Assembly: GCA_015711825.1 (NCBI GenBank)
Contig: JACVJD010000020.1
Coordinates: 1 to 39,114 of the forward strand
Reading direction: 5' to 3'
Source of the DNA: Candidatus Solincola daggyaiensis
GTDB lineage: Bacteria; Actinomycetota; Geothermincolia; Geothermincolales; RBG-13-55-18
DNA: 39,114 bases
In this document: positions 16,714 to 25,835 of the stretch, in pieces
How the letters are laid out: every line of letters starts with the position of its first letter
Position numbering within the stretch: position 1 is the first letter of the stretch
Translations under genes and position numbers: made by a program
The notes under the pieces: generated by a model
The model's input: the letters and a program-made list of their open reading frames with translations, nothing else
What the model was told of the DNA's origin: nothing
Database searches by the model: none

Positions 16714-19621
16714 GGCCACGCCGCGACCTCGCTACCCTCGCCGCGGAGAGCAGTCCCATGAGCGCGCCGAGCAGAAGCGCCGCCGCGCCCGACCCCTGGC
16801 CGCAAGCGGGGCTGACCTGGAAGGCCTCACGCATGCGCGCACCCACCCCGTCGGGGTTGATGACCACCACGTCGTAGCTTCCCGGCTCGGCCCCGAATAC
16901 CAGGAAGGTGCATCTCAGGAGATCCGGAGAGGGAACGCCGACCCCGAGGCCGTCCATTTGCTTGTCTCCCTTCCTGAGTTTAACCGCCGCGCCGGGCTTG
17001 AACCCGTTCCCGCGCAGCTCCACGGCGACGAAACCCGCGAACTGCGTGACCTGGTTGGGAGCAACGCTCAAGAGGTAAAGAGGGCTGGGGTTGGGGGTGA
17101 CCGAGAACCCTCCGGCCAGGAGCGACACGTTGCCGCCGGTATCGGTGACCACCACGTGGTAGACGCCTTCCCAGGCGTCGTAGAGCTCAAAGGAGCAGGT
17201 CATGTGCTGCGCAGAATCGACGGTGGTGGAAGCGGCGTCCAGAGCGTATCCCGACGTCGCCTCTCGCAGGGAGGCCTTCATGCCCGGCTGGAAGCCGCTT
17301 CCATGTATGCCCACGGTGACCGTCGTTCCCTGCCTCCCCTCTCGGGGTTCGACCGCGTCCACGCGTACGGGGTTCTCGAGCACCGTGAAGCCTGCGGGCA
17401 GCCTGGCCTCCTCCCCGCCGGGGTTGGCGAGCACCACGTCATAGGTTCCCGGAGGCGCTTCAACCAGGTCCAGCAGGCAGTGCACGCGGTCGTCGCCGTC
17501 GGGCCAGGCGGAGACGGGAAGGCTCGAGCTATCGTTTTCCAGCCTGACCGACAAACCCTCGCGGAAGCCGGCGCAGAAGATATCCGCCTCCACAAGGCCC
17601 CGGTTAAAAGCGCATTCAGGGGCGATGGAGAAGAGGGTCAGCGGCTCGGGTGTGTAAAGCTCCATGCCCCCTTCGAGCACGCAACGCTGCCAGTCGTAGG
17701 TGTTGGTCACCACCACGTCGTAGAGTCCCGCGTCGTACTTGGGGAAGTCGCTGAGATCCAGCCTGAATTCGATGCGGGTGGGGGAGACTATGGTGTAGTC
17801 GTCGATGGGCACGCTGCGATGATCCCCCCACAGCTCCACGATGCAGGAATCGCTGAAATGGGAGCCGGTGAGGGCGATGTCGGTGGTCTCCTTGATGAGG
17901 GCGCGCGAGGGCTCCACGGCGGCTATCTCCGGGGGCCACAGGTCGAGCCAGGCATCGAGCTTTATGCGGTTGCCGGGTTTGGGATAGACGACATCTGCGG
18001 AGGCGAAATCCGGCTTGTCCGCGTGCCATTCCGTGCGGTACACGTCCCCGGGGTCGAAGAACTCCACTTTGCATCGGTAGATCGCCGATTCCGACTCCAA
18101 GCGGTATTCTCCGTTCTCGTCCGTAAAGGCGGTTTCCAGGAGATCGCCCTCAAGGTCGAATAGGGAAACCCTTATGCCTTCGCTGTGGGTGACGTACCCG
18201 GCGTGCGCCACGGTGCCCTCGATCACCGTCGTCTCCTCGACGCAAAAGGTCGCGGGGTTGGAGACGCCGCCGCCGGTGACCACCGTCACCTCCAGCGGTC
18301 CGGGGGCGACGCCGTCCGGCACCACACACACTATCTCCTCTTCCGACCAGGAAACTACGGGCGCGCTGAGCTCCCCGAAGCGAACGGCGCAGAAGGGTTG
18401 GCGTTCGCCGAAATCGCTCCCCGCAATGGTAGCGGTGTCTCCGGCCATCCCCGAGGAGGGGGAGAGGGCCTCGATATGCGGCGCGCGTTCCCATCCTCCG
18501 TTGGCGGTATGCATGACGTAGCCGTGCCCGTACTGTCCGAGGTTGGTGGGGTCGCATCCGCTCGCCCATGCCGCCAGCGCGCCGGCGGCGGAGATGTCGG
18601 TAAGGGTAGCGGGCGCCTCCGCCTGCGCCGTCCAAGAGGCCCCGCCGTCGTCGCTCCTGTATATACCGTTAAAACCATGCAAGGGATAAGCCGCCAGCCA
18701 CGCGGTTTCGCCGTCGATGGCTTCGATGCTCCCGCTTGAGTAATTCCAGGGCCCCAGGGAGGTGGGGTGGACGATCCAGCTTTCTCCCCCGTCTGGGGAG
18801 CGGCGGATCTCGGTGCGGGACTCAAGGGGCGCGGAGAGGTCGGCGCGCAGAGAGGCCACCCACAGGTTAAGGGAATCGGGCGCGGACAACTTGTAATAAG
18901 CGTATCCATCCTCGCCGTATTCCTGCCAGTTGCTTCCGCCGTCCACGGTTTTCATGAGCCGCCCCGCCACCGCGGCAGGAACCGGAGGCCAGACCATCCC
19001 GGGGGAGAAGAAACCCCCCGACGCCCAGCAGGTCCGCTCGTCCACGGCGGATACGTCGGTCATGGGGCAGGGGATGCCCGAGGCCTGCGCTTCCCAGCTT
19101 GCGCCTCCGTCTCCGGTCTTCACGATGAAGCCGTTAAAGCTCGTTCCCGATGTGGTGGAATAGCCCACCGCCCAGCAGGTCCGCTCGTCCACGGCGGAGA
19201 TGCCCGTGACGTAATAGCCGTCGGCGGCGATCTTCACCTCCCAGGAGGAGCCCCCGTTTTCCGTTTTGAGGATGCAGCCGTATCCGCCGGCCCAGCACAC
19301 CTCGTCGCTTATGGCGGAGGCGCAGGTGAGGATGGTGGGGAACTCCGGGTAGGAAGGCGTCCAGGACTCGCCCCCGTCCGTGGTCCTGAGCGCGAGGGCC
19401 CGCGGGGCATCTCCCGTCGTCCGCCCCACCGCCCAGCAGGTCCGCTCATCCACGGCCGAGACTGCGAAGACGCTGACCTCGTCGTCCTGGTACTGCACAT
19501 ACCATCCCCGCGCGCCGCCGGCTCGCGCCTTCTCCGGTGCCCGTAAGGAAAGCGGCAACAAGGCGACCAGAAGCGACACCAGAAGAACCGACGAGGTCAG
19601 AAAGGCCCCTTTCCTCACCAT
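16703..19621 (-). CDS. Secreted Ycf48/BNR-like beta-propeller protein with multiple IPT/TIG-like domains and a C-terminal Cys-Gly/TM/basic tail
   Basis: Signal peptide MVRKGAFLTSSVLLVSLLVALLPLSLRAPEKARA; repeated (I/V)SAVDERTCWAxG...KTxDGGxSW units; repeated V.P..G..G..V.I.GxGFxxG modules; C-terminus SPACGQGSGAAALLLGALMGLLSAARVARSRRGLMR. ATG at 19621 preferred over the ORF-track start. Confidence 0.82.
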   Translation of the reverse strand: MVRKGAFLTSSVLLVSLLVALLPLSLRAPEKARAGGARGWYVQYQDDEVSVFAVSAVDERTCWAVGRTTGDAPRALALRTTDGGESWTPSYPEFPTILTCASAISDEVCWAGGYGCILKTENGGSSWEVKIAADGYYVTGISAVDERTCWAVGYSTTSGTSFNGFIVKTGDGGASWEAQASGIPCPMTDVSAVDERTCWASGGFFSPGMVWPPVPAAVAGRLMKTVDGGSNWQEYGEDGYAYYKLSAPDSLNLWVASLRADLSAPLESRTEIRRSPDGGESWIVHPTSLGPWNYSSGSIEAIDGETAWLAAYPLHGFNGIYRSDDGGASWTAQAEAPATLTDISAAGALAAWASGCDPTNLGQYGHGYVMHTANGGWERAPHIEALSPSSGMAGDTATIAGSDFGERQPFCAVRFGELSAPVVSWSEEEIVCVVPDGVAPGPLEVTVVTGGGVSNPATFCVEETTVIEGTVAHAGYVTHSEGIRVSLFDLEGDLLETAFTDENGEYRLESESAIYRCKVEFFDPGDVYRTEWHADKPDFASADVVYPKPGNRIKLDAWLDLWPPEIAAVEPSRALIKETTDIALTGSHFSDSCIVELWGDHRSVPIDDYTIVSPTRIEFRLDLSDFPKYDAGLYDVVVTNTYDWQRCVLEGGMELYTPEPLTLFSIAPECAFNRGLVEADIFCAGFREGLSVRLENDSSSLPVSAWPDGDDRVHCLLDLVEAPPGTYDVVLANPGGEEARLPAGFTVLENPVRVDAVEPREGRQGTTVTVGIHGSGFQPGMKASLREATSGYALDAASTTVDSAQHMTCSFELYDAWEGVYHVVVTDTGGNVSLLAGGFSVTPNPSPLYLLSVAPNQVTQFAGFVAVELRGNGFKPGAAVKLRKGDKQMDGLGVGVPSPDLLRCTFLVFGAEPGSYDVVVINPDGVGARMREAFQVSPACGQGSGAAALLLGALMGLLSAARVARSRRGLMR

Positions 19622-19692
19622 CTCATGCCACCCCCCTATCTCTGCCACACATTTGCACTTACGAAAAACGCGAAGGCGCACGCGTCTTGAAC

Positions 19693-19839
19693 CGCGCCTC
19701 ATACCCTCTGGCCCTCGGGACGCAATCCGCCCGTTCCCTTCGGCCTTCCCCGAAGCCGATCTCCGTGCGCCTGCGGCCGCGCGCCTCGAATCCTCTTGCC
19801 CTCGGGACGCAATCCGCCCTCTCCCGTCGGCCTTCCCCG
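19693..19839. repeat. Pair of 60-bp direct repeats
   Basis: 19693-19752 and 19780-19839, about 53/60 identical by eye, sharing the perfect core GCCCTCGGGACGCAATCCGCCC; 27-bp spacer. Confidence 0.85.
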
Positions 19840-20049
19840 GGTGCCGAGAAGATGTGGCATAAGAGCGCGAGAAAGGCAACCGGCGTATTGAAGGCCGCTA
19901 TCATCCCACGCGGCGTTCGCCCCCCTTTATCCGCCCGGTATCCGGAAAGCGCTTGACTGGCGCAAAACGGCGATGAGGCATATAAAGCTGAAAGCCCCAT
20001 AACCCCGCACCATGAAAACGTGAGCACGAACATACCGGCAATTTGTATA

Positions 20050-20077
20050 TACCGAACGGTAGCATACGGTTGACCGT
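20050..20077. promoter_or_regulatory. Two adjacent palindromes, candidate TetR-type operator pair
   Basis: TACCG-AA-CGGTA (20050-20061) and ACGGT-TG-ACCGT (20066-20077), centres 16 bp apart, in an AT-richer intergenic stretch. Confidence 0.5.
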
Positions 20078-20306
20078 GAGTCAAACGCGGCCTTTTCTCC
20101 CTTGCCGTCTGGAAAGAGAGGGCACGACACTAGGCTTCCGCTAAAGGTGATAAAGGGGATAAAGGGGATGGTGGCGAGGTCGCCGTGGCGGAGGAAGGCG
20201 TCCTGCCGGGTCGAGAACCGTCCCGGGGGCTACGGGAAGGCCAAGTGGCGAGGTAGAGCGAATGATAGAATGGTCATAAAAAGCCGGCGGACTTATCGGG
20301 GGCGCA

Positions 20307-21269
20307 GTGGAATACATGGTCTTCGGAGACGGATGGCTGGGCGAGGTGATAAGCGCCGCGGGGGTGTCCCGAGAGATCAGGGAGAAGGTGCGCTCCCGTA
20401 TGTCATCCCTGGATAAAAAGGGAAAAGGGGGCCTGGCGGCGGAATGGAGAGGCATCGACGGTATGCTGCGAGAGGGGAGGACGGGAGAGGCGCTGGAACG
20501 GGCCCTGGGCAGCGTGGCCAGAGTGGCGGAAGGGCTGCGGGAAGTGCTTGGCGACGACGCGGCGGCGCTGGAGCGGCCGTTCAGCCCCTTTCTCATAAGG
20601 GGCAGGGAGGTGAGGGCGGTGCTTTACCCTCCCAAAGACCTGCGCGAGCTGACGCGGTCACGTGACGAGCTGGAGGAAATGCGCGCCCTGGAGCTCATAA
20701 ACGACGCCCGGCGCCTGCTGGCGAGCTGGGAGGCGGAGGCATGGGGGGAGAAAGCGCGCGCGCTCATACCCCGCCTGGAGGTCGACGCGGAGGGTTTGCG
20801 CAGAACCTATGCGGAGCTGCCGGGAGAGGACGGCCTCGAGGGGGAGGATTTCGAGAAGGAGATGGAGCTGGCGGACCGCTTCGCCACCATGGCCACGCGC
20901 TTTGCCCGCGACCTCATGAAGCTGCACTCCCTCAACGCCTGCAATCCCGAGGTGCGCCGGCGCTTCGAGATCCTCTGGGGCAACGTCGTCCGGCTGGAGG
21001 AGGACGGCGAGGTGCAAGCGGCGGCCCTGGAGGCTCTGCAGGTGCTGGAGGAGGCATTGGAGCTGGCGGGCATGGGGGGCGGCGAGACCCTGGAGAAGAT
21101 CGACATGCTCAATGACTTCTTCGGCGAGGTGGATGATTTAAGGGGCGCCGTCTACCGGCTAACCGACGTTTCCCGCGATGCGGGGGAGAGCGTCGGCATG
21201 GAGGAGGGGCGCGGCTATATCGAGGCCATCCGCCGGGCGCTGTCGGACATGGATCTCAACCCGGCATGA
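20307..21269 (+). CDS. Hypothetical helical protein of unknown family
   Basis: Long ORF without an opposing stronger ORF; amphipathic Leu/Glu/Arg-rich sequence; GTG 20307 or ATG 20316 start. Confidence 0.7.
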   Translation: MEYMVFGDGWLGEVISAAGVSREIREKVRSRMSSLDKKGKGGLAAEWRGIDGMLREGRTGEALERALGSVARVAEGLREVLGDDAAALERPFSPFLIRGREVRAVLYPPKDLRELTRSRDELEEMRALELINDARRLLASWEAEAWGEKARALIPRLEVDAEGLRRTYAELPGEDGLEGEDFEKEMELADRFATMATRFARDLMKLHSLNACNPEVRRRFEILWGNVVRLEEDGEVQAAALEALQVLEEALELAGMGGGETLEKIDMLNDFFGEVDDLRGAVYRLTDVSRDAGESVGMEEGRGYIEAIRRALSDMDLNPA

Positions 21270-21609
21270 AAAACGCTTTACATCAAAGCCCCTGACGCTT
21301 TAGGCGCCTTAGGCACCGTCCCCGATGCGGTCCGCATGGCATGGTATGTGACTTGGCGATGAGGAGCAGGGGCATTGCCTCCCGCCAGGCCCGAGGGCGG
21401 ACGCGAGGCGGAGGCCGCGCTCCGCTGGTGGTTCGGCAGGGCTGCTTCAAAGCAAGAGCGAGACGGAACGGCGGAGCGTCGGGGCGGGGAAACGCGATGA
21501 TGAACGCGCCGCCCGTAGGCGCTTCCGCGCCTCGCAGCGAGCCCGGCGAGCAAAAGCGGCGCACGGCAGGTGGGCCTGGTGGGGAAACCGCACGCGCTGG
21601 AGGAAGCGG

Positions 21610-24315
21610 TTGGAAGTGATACTCGGGCACGTGAACGTGGATTTCGACGCCTTCGCCTCCATGGTGGCGGCGAAGAAGCTCTATCCCGAGGCGGTGATGG
21701 TCTTCGCGGGATCGGTGAACCGCAACGTGCGCGAGTTCATCTCCCTCCACGGCGACGTGCTGGAGTTCAAGGACCCCCGCGCCCTGGACGCCGAGGCCAT
21801 AGAGCGTCTCATCGTGGTGGACAACCGCATCGCCGAACGCCTGGGGGAGTTCAAGGACCTCCCGGGGCGCCCCGGCGTGGAGGTCTTCGTTTATGACCAT
21901 CATCCCCCCTCCGAAAAGGACATGCGTGGGGTGAAGGACTACAGCGAGGAGACGGGCGCCACCACCACCGTGCTCTTAAAGATAATCAGGCGCAAAGGCC
22001 TGGCCCTGACCCCCTTCGAGGCCACCCTGTTCGCCCTGGGCATCCACGAGGACACCGGTTCCCTCACCTTCGCGGGGACCACCTACGACGACGCCGAGGC
22101 CCTGGCCTATCTCATGCGCGAGGGCGCCAACCTCAACGTCATCACCCATTTCCTCGGCCCTGCCCTCACCCCCGCCCAGCACGAGCTGATGAAAAGGCTC
22201 CTCGCGGGTCTGGAGACGCGCCGCGTGCGCGGCATACTGGTGGCGCTGGCGAAGGCGAGGATGGAGGAGTACGTGGAGGGGGCATCGGTGGTCGCCGGCA
22301 AGCTCGCGGAGCTTGAGAACCTGGACGTGGTCTTCACCATCAGCGAGATGGCGGGGCGGGTGGTGGTGGTAGGGCTTTCCAGGTTGAACCAGGTGGACGT
22401 GCACGAGGTGCTCTCCGGCCTCGGGGGCGGAGGCCACTCCAAGGCCGGCTCCGCAGTGCTGAAGGGCGCGACCCTTAGGCAGGCCGAGAGGAGACTCCAG
22501 GCCCTCCTGGAGGAGAAGGTGAGGCCCTTGGTCACCGCGGGGGAGATCATGAGCGGCCCCGTGAGGACCATCGGCGAGGACACCCCCATCGCCGAGGCCT
22601 CGCGGCGTATGCAGCGCACCGGCCATACCGCTTTTCCGGTGGTGGACGCCGAAGGCGACCTGGTGGGGATCATCTCCCGCAAGGACCTGGACAAGGCGGG
22701 CCACCACGGACTGGGGCATGCTCCCGTCAAGGGTTTCATGACCCGCGAGCTGGTGAGCGTGGACGAGGGCGCCTCGCTGCTGGAGATACAGGAACTCATG
22801 ACCACCAACGCCATCGGGAGGTTGCCGGTGGTGAGGGGGCGCAAGGTCGTGGGCATAGTGACCCGCAAGGACGTCCTGAGGGCGTTGCACGGCAAGGATT
22901 ATCTGCGCGGGTTCACCGTCCCGGGGCGGGCGGCCGGATTCACCCGCTCGGAGATGATCGAGCTTATGGAGCGGGGACTCCCGGGCGAGGCGCAGAGACT
23001 GCTGCGGGCGATGTCGCGGGTGGCGGAGGAGGAGGGCTTCGAGATATTCCTGGTGGGCGGGGTGGTTAGGGACCTCCTGCTCGGCTATCCCAACCTGGAT
23101 CTCGACGTGGTGGTGGAGGGGGACGGCATAGCCTTCGCGCGCCTCCTGGCGGCGGCGCTCAAGGCCAGGGTCAGGAGCCATCGCAAGTTCGGCACCGCGG
23201 TGGTCATCTTGCCCACGGGACGCAGGATAGACGTGGCCTCGGCGCGCACGGAGTTCTACGAGCGCCCGGCCGCGCTGCCCACGGTGGAGATGTCCTCCAT
23301 CAGGCAGGACCTCTATCGCAGGGATTTCACCATCAACACCATGGCGGTGGCTCTGACCGGAGACCGCTTCGGCGAGCTGCTGGATTATTTCGGGGGGATG
23401 CGCGATCTGGAGAGGCGGCAGGTGCGCATCCTCCACAACCTCAGTTTCGTCGAGGATCCCACGCGCATCTTCCGCGCCGTGCGTTTTGAGCAGCGATACG
23501 GCTTCCAGCTCGAGCGGCAGACGGAGATGCTGGCGCGACGCGCGGTGGAGATGGAGATCGTGGGAGAGCTCACCAACGCCAGGGTGCGCGACGAGCTCAT
23601 CGACATCTTCTCCGAACCCTGCCCCCTGCCCTACCGGGCCGTGGAACGCCTGCGCGACCTTGGGGCGCTCAGGGTCCTGCACCCGGACCTCGAGGTGACC
23701 AGGGCGATGGGAGAGCGATTCCGCCGCCTCGAAAAGCACCTCTCTGAGGCCATGGAGCTGGCGGGAGAGGGGGCGAAGAAATGGATCCCCTCCCTGGCGG
23801 CTATGCTGGGAGAGCTTCCCGCACGCGAGGCGGAGAAATGGTGCCATCAAATGCGCTTCCGGCGCGAGGACGCGGAAGCCATCATGCAGTGCCTGGAAAG
23901 GGTGCCCGGCGCAATCGAGGCGCTGAGGGAAGGCAAGGCGGCGCCCAGCGAGGCGGCGCATCTCCTTGACCCCATGAGCGGCGAGGCCGTAGCATATCTC
24001 TATGTGCTCGGAGGCCCGGGCGTGCGTAAAAGCGTGGAGATGTACGTGAATATATGGAAGAATATTCCATTAGAGATAAGCGGGCATGACCTCTCGGCCA
24101 TGGGCCTGAAGCCCTCGCGGGCGTATGGCGCCATCCTGGCGCGGGTGCGGGACGAGAAGCTGGACGGCAGGGTGAGGGGCAGGGACGAGGAGCTGGCCCT
24201 GGCGCGACGGCTGGCATTCGGGAGTCGGGATAACGGCGCCGCCGGCCTCGCGGGGGAAGGCGGCGAAGGGCCGACGCGGGGCCGCGGGGCGGATGACGGG
24301 AGCCGAGAGCGATGA
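21610..24315 (+). CDS. DHH-CBS-tRNA nucleotidyltransferase (poly(A) polymerase family) fusion, likely A-adding enzyme
   Basis: DHH-like GHVNVDFDAFAS, VYDHHPPS and GGGGHSKAGSAV; two CBS units (MSGPVRTIGEDTPIAEA..., MTRELVSVDEGASLLE...); class II NTase FLVGGVVRDLLLGYPNLDLDVVVEGDG. Confidence 0.92.
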   Translation: MEVILGHVNVDFDAFASMVAAKKLYPEAVMVFAGSVNRNVREFISLHGDVLEFKDPRALDAEAIERLIVVDNRIAERLGEFKDLPGRPGVEVFVYDHHPPSEKDMRGVKDYSEETGATTTVLLKIIRRKGLALTPFEATLFALGIHEDTGSLTFAGTTYDDAEALAYLMREGANLNVITHFLGPALTPAQHELMKRLLAGLETRRVRGILVALAKARMEEYVEGASVVAGKLAELENLDVVFTISEMAGRVVVVGLSRLNQVDVHEVLSGLGGGGHSKAGSAVLKGATLRQAERRLQALLEEKVRPLVTAGEIMSGPVRTIGEDTPIAEASRRMQRTGHTAFPVVDAEGDLVGIISRKDLDKAGHHGLGHAPVKGFMTRELVSVDEGASLLEIQELMTTNAIGRLPVVRGRKVVGIVTRKDVLRALHGKDYLRGFTVPGRAAGFTRSEMIELMERGLPGEAQRLLRAMSRVAEEEGFEIFLVGGVVRDLLLGYPNLDLDVVVEGDGIAFARLLAAALKARVRSHRKFGTAVVILPTGRRIDVASARTEFYERPAALPTVEMSSIRQDLYRRDFTINTMAVALTGDRFGELLDYFGGMRDLERRQVRILHNLSFVEDPTRIFRAVRFEQRYGFQLERQTEMLARRAVEMEIVGELTNARVRDELIDIFSEPCPLPYRAVERLRDLGALRVLHPDLEVTRAMGERFRRLEKHLSEAMELAGEGAKKWIPSLAAMLGELPAREAEKWCHQMRFRREDAEAIMQCLERVPGAIEALREGKAAPSEAAHLLDPMSGEAVAYLYVLGGPGVRKSVEMYVNIWKNIPLEISGHDLSAMGLKPSRAYGAILARVRDEKLDGRVRGRDEELALARRLAFGSRDNGAAGLAGEGGEGPTRGRGADDGSRER

Positions 24316-24968
24316 GCGATCTGGAGCGCGCCGTTTACATGCTGGTGGGCCTGATCATCGGGGTCATCGTGCACGAATACATGCACGGCTACGTGGCCTA
24401 CCGCATGGGGGACACCACGGCGAAGCGGGCGGGGCGCCTGACCCTGGATCCCCTGGCGCATATCGACCCCTTCGGCACGGTCATCCTTCCGGGCATACTC
24501 CTGCTCATGAGCATCATGGGCTACGGCACCTTTATCATCGGCTACGCCAAGCCGGTGCCCATCAATCCCTTTCTCTTCCGCAAGCCCAGGGGGATCATCT
24601 GGGTATCGCTGGCGGGCCCTTTGTCCAATCTCGCCCTGGGAGTGCTCTTCATAGGGGTCATACGCCTGCTGGTCGCCTTCGAAGGCGGCGCGGTCCTGGA
24701 CAAGATCATCTACACCTGCCTTTTCATCTCCTACATCAATATCCTCCTCTTCGTCTTCAACCTCGTTCCCATACCTCCCCTGGACGGCTCACGGGTGGTG
24801 GGGTATTTCCTGCGCGGCGACGCCAGGCGCTTCTACCAGTCCATGGAGCCCTACGGGTTCTTTATCGTGCTCCTGCTGGTGATGGCCTTCGGTTTCCTGC
24901 TCTCGCGGGCGGTGGGCGGGGTGGCCAACCTCATCATGCGCGCCTTCGGCCTGGGGAGCGTCTTCTGA
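24312..24968 (+). CDS. Site-2 protease family (M50, Rip-like) membrane metalloprotease
   Basis: VHEYMHGYVAYRMGD (HExxH), LVPIPPLDGSRVVGYFL (NPDG-like), multiple TM helices. Confidence 0.9.
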   Translation: MSDLERAVYMLVGLIIGVIVHEYMHGYVAYRMGDTTAKRAGRLTLDPLAHIDPFGTVILPGILLLMSIMGYGTFIIGYAKPVPINPFLFRKPRGIIWVSLAGPLSNLALGVLFIGVIRLLVAFEGGAVLDKIIYTCLFISYINILLFVFNLVPIPPLDGSRVVGYFLRGDARRFYQSMEPYGFFIVLLLVMAFGFLLSRAVGGVANLIMRAFGLGSVF

Positions 24969-24984
24969 GCGGGGGCCTCGGGAC

Positions 24985-25527
24985 ATGAACACCTGGCGCA
25001 ACCTGCCGGGGAAGGCACTGGTGACCGCGTACGCGCTGCGCCCGCGCCTGCGCTTAAGGGCCGGAGAGGCGGCGGCGGTTCTTTCGCAGGGCGAAAGGGA
25101 GCTCTTTCTGGGCATGAAACGCTATGACCTCGCCCATTCCCTGGCGGTGGCAGACCGCCTGCGAGACGACCCCCCCTTATACCGCGCCGCCCTGCTGCAT
25201 GACGCCGGCAAGCTCCCGTCGGAACTGGGGCTGTCCACCCGCTGGCTCTACACCGCCCTGGAGCTGACGGCGCCACGCTTTCTACGGCGGCTATGCGGCA
25301 GGGCGGAGCGAAAGGCCGAGGGCGAGGGGGCGGTGGAGCGCATGCGCAGCCTGCCGCGCGGCCTCTGGAGGGGTCTCTACGTGCAGTCCCATCACGGGGA
25401 GATAGCCGCGGAGTTGTTACGGGGGCTGGGAAGCGAGGAGGAGCTGGTGCGCCTCGTGGGGGGTCACCAGGGAAGGCCGGCGGACGTACGGGCCGCCCGG
25501 CTGCGAGAGGCCGACGATTCCCGTTGA
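24985..25527 (+). CDS. HD-domain protein
   Basis: KRYDLAHSLAVADRLRDDPPLYRAALLHDAGKLPSE (HD motif), SHHGEIAAELLRGLG. Confidence 0.75.
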   Translation: MNTWRNLPGKALVTAYALRPRLRLRAGEAAAVLSQGERELFLGMKRYDLAHSLAVADRLRDDPPLYRAALLHDAGKLPSELGLSTRWLYTALELTAPRFLRRLCGRAERKAEGEGAVERMRSLPRGLWRGLYVQSHHGEIAAELLRGLGSEEELVRLVGGHQGRPADVRAARLREADDSR

Positions 25528-25835
25528 CGCCCTTTCAAGCAGGCGGTGGAGACCATCGGGGCAAGGCCCTTTTCCCTATGAGCCGCGCTCGCCACCCGTG
25601 ATCATGTCCTTCCTCCCCGGCCGGTGCCCCTTCCCGTAAGAGAAAAGAGGTCCATCACGTCCCCGGGAGTCTGGCGCGGATCCTCATACCCTGCCGAGAC
25701 ACCGGGCCGGGACGCCGTGCAGGCGGAGTTCGCGGGGATGTAGAATAATGAAACCGGGGCGGGGGAGCGGCAGGATGGCGCGAGGAGGGGGGAAAGGCGC
25801 AGGGAAGAGACGGGAGTGACAGGAGAGGAGAAGGG

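Noticed and set aside
19622-19879. N-terminal extension of the TIG protein ORF (MPFSRSYATSSRHPGK...)
   Set aside because: Precedes a good SD and signal peptide at 19621; the extension is translated from the 60-bp DNA repeats and would bury the signal peptide.
21976-23961. 661-aa minus-strand ORF
   Set aside because: Lies entirely antisense to the clearly coding DHH-CBS-nucleotidyltransferase gene; compositional artefact.
25528-25835. Possible T-box leader upstream of trpS
   Set aside because: No AGGGUGGNACCGCG-like T-box sequence and no terminator hairpin found.
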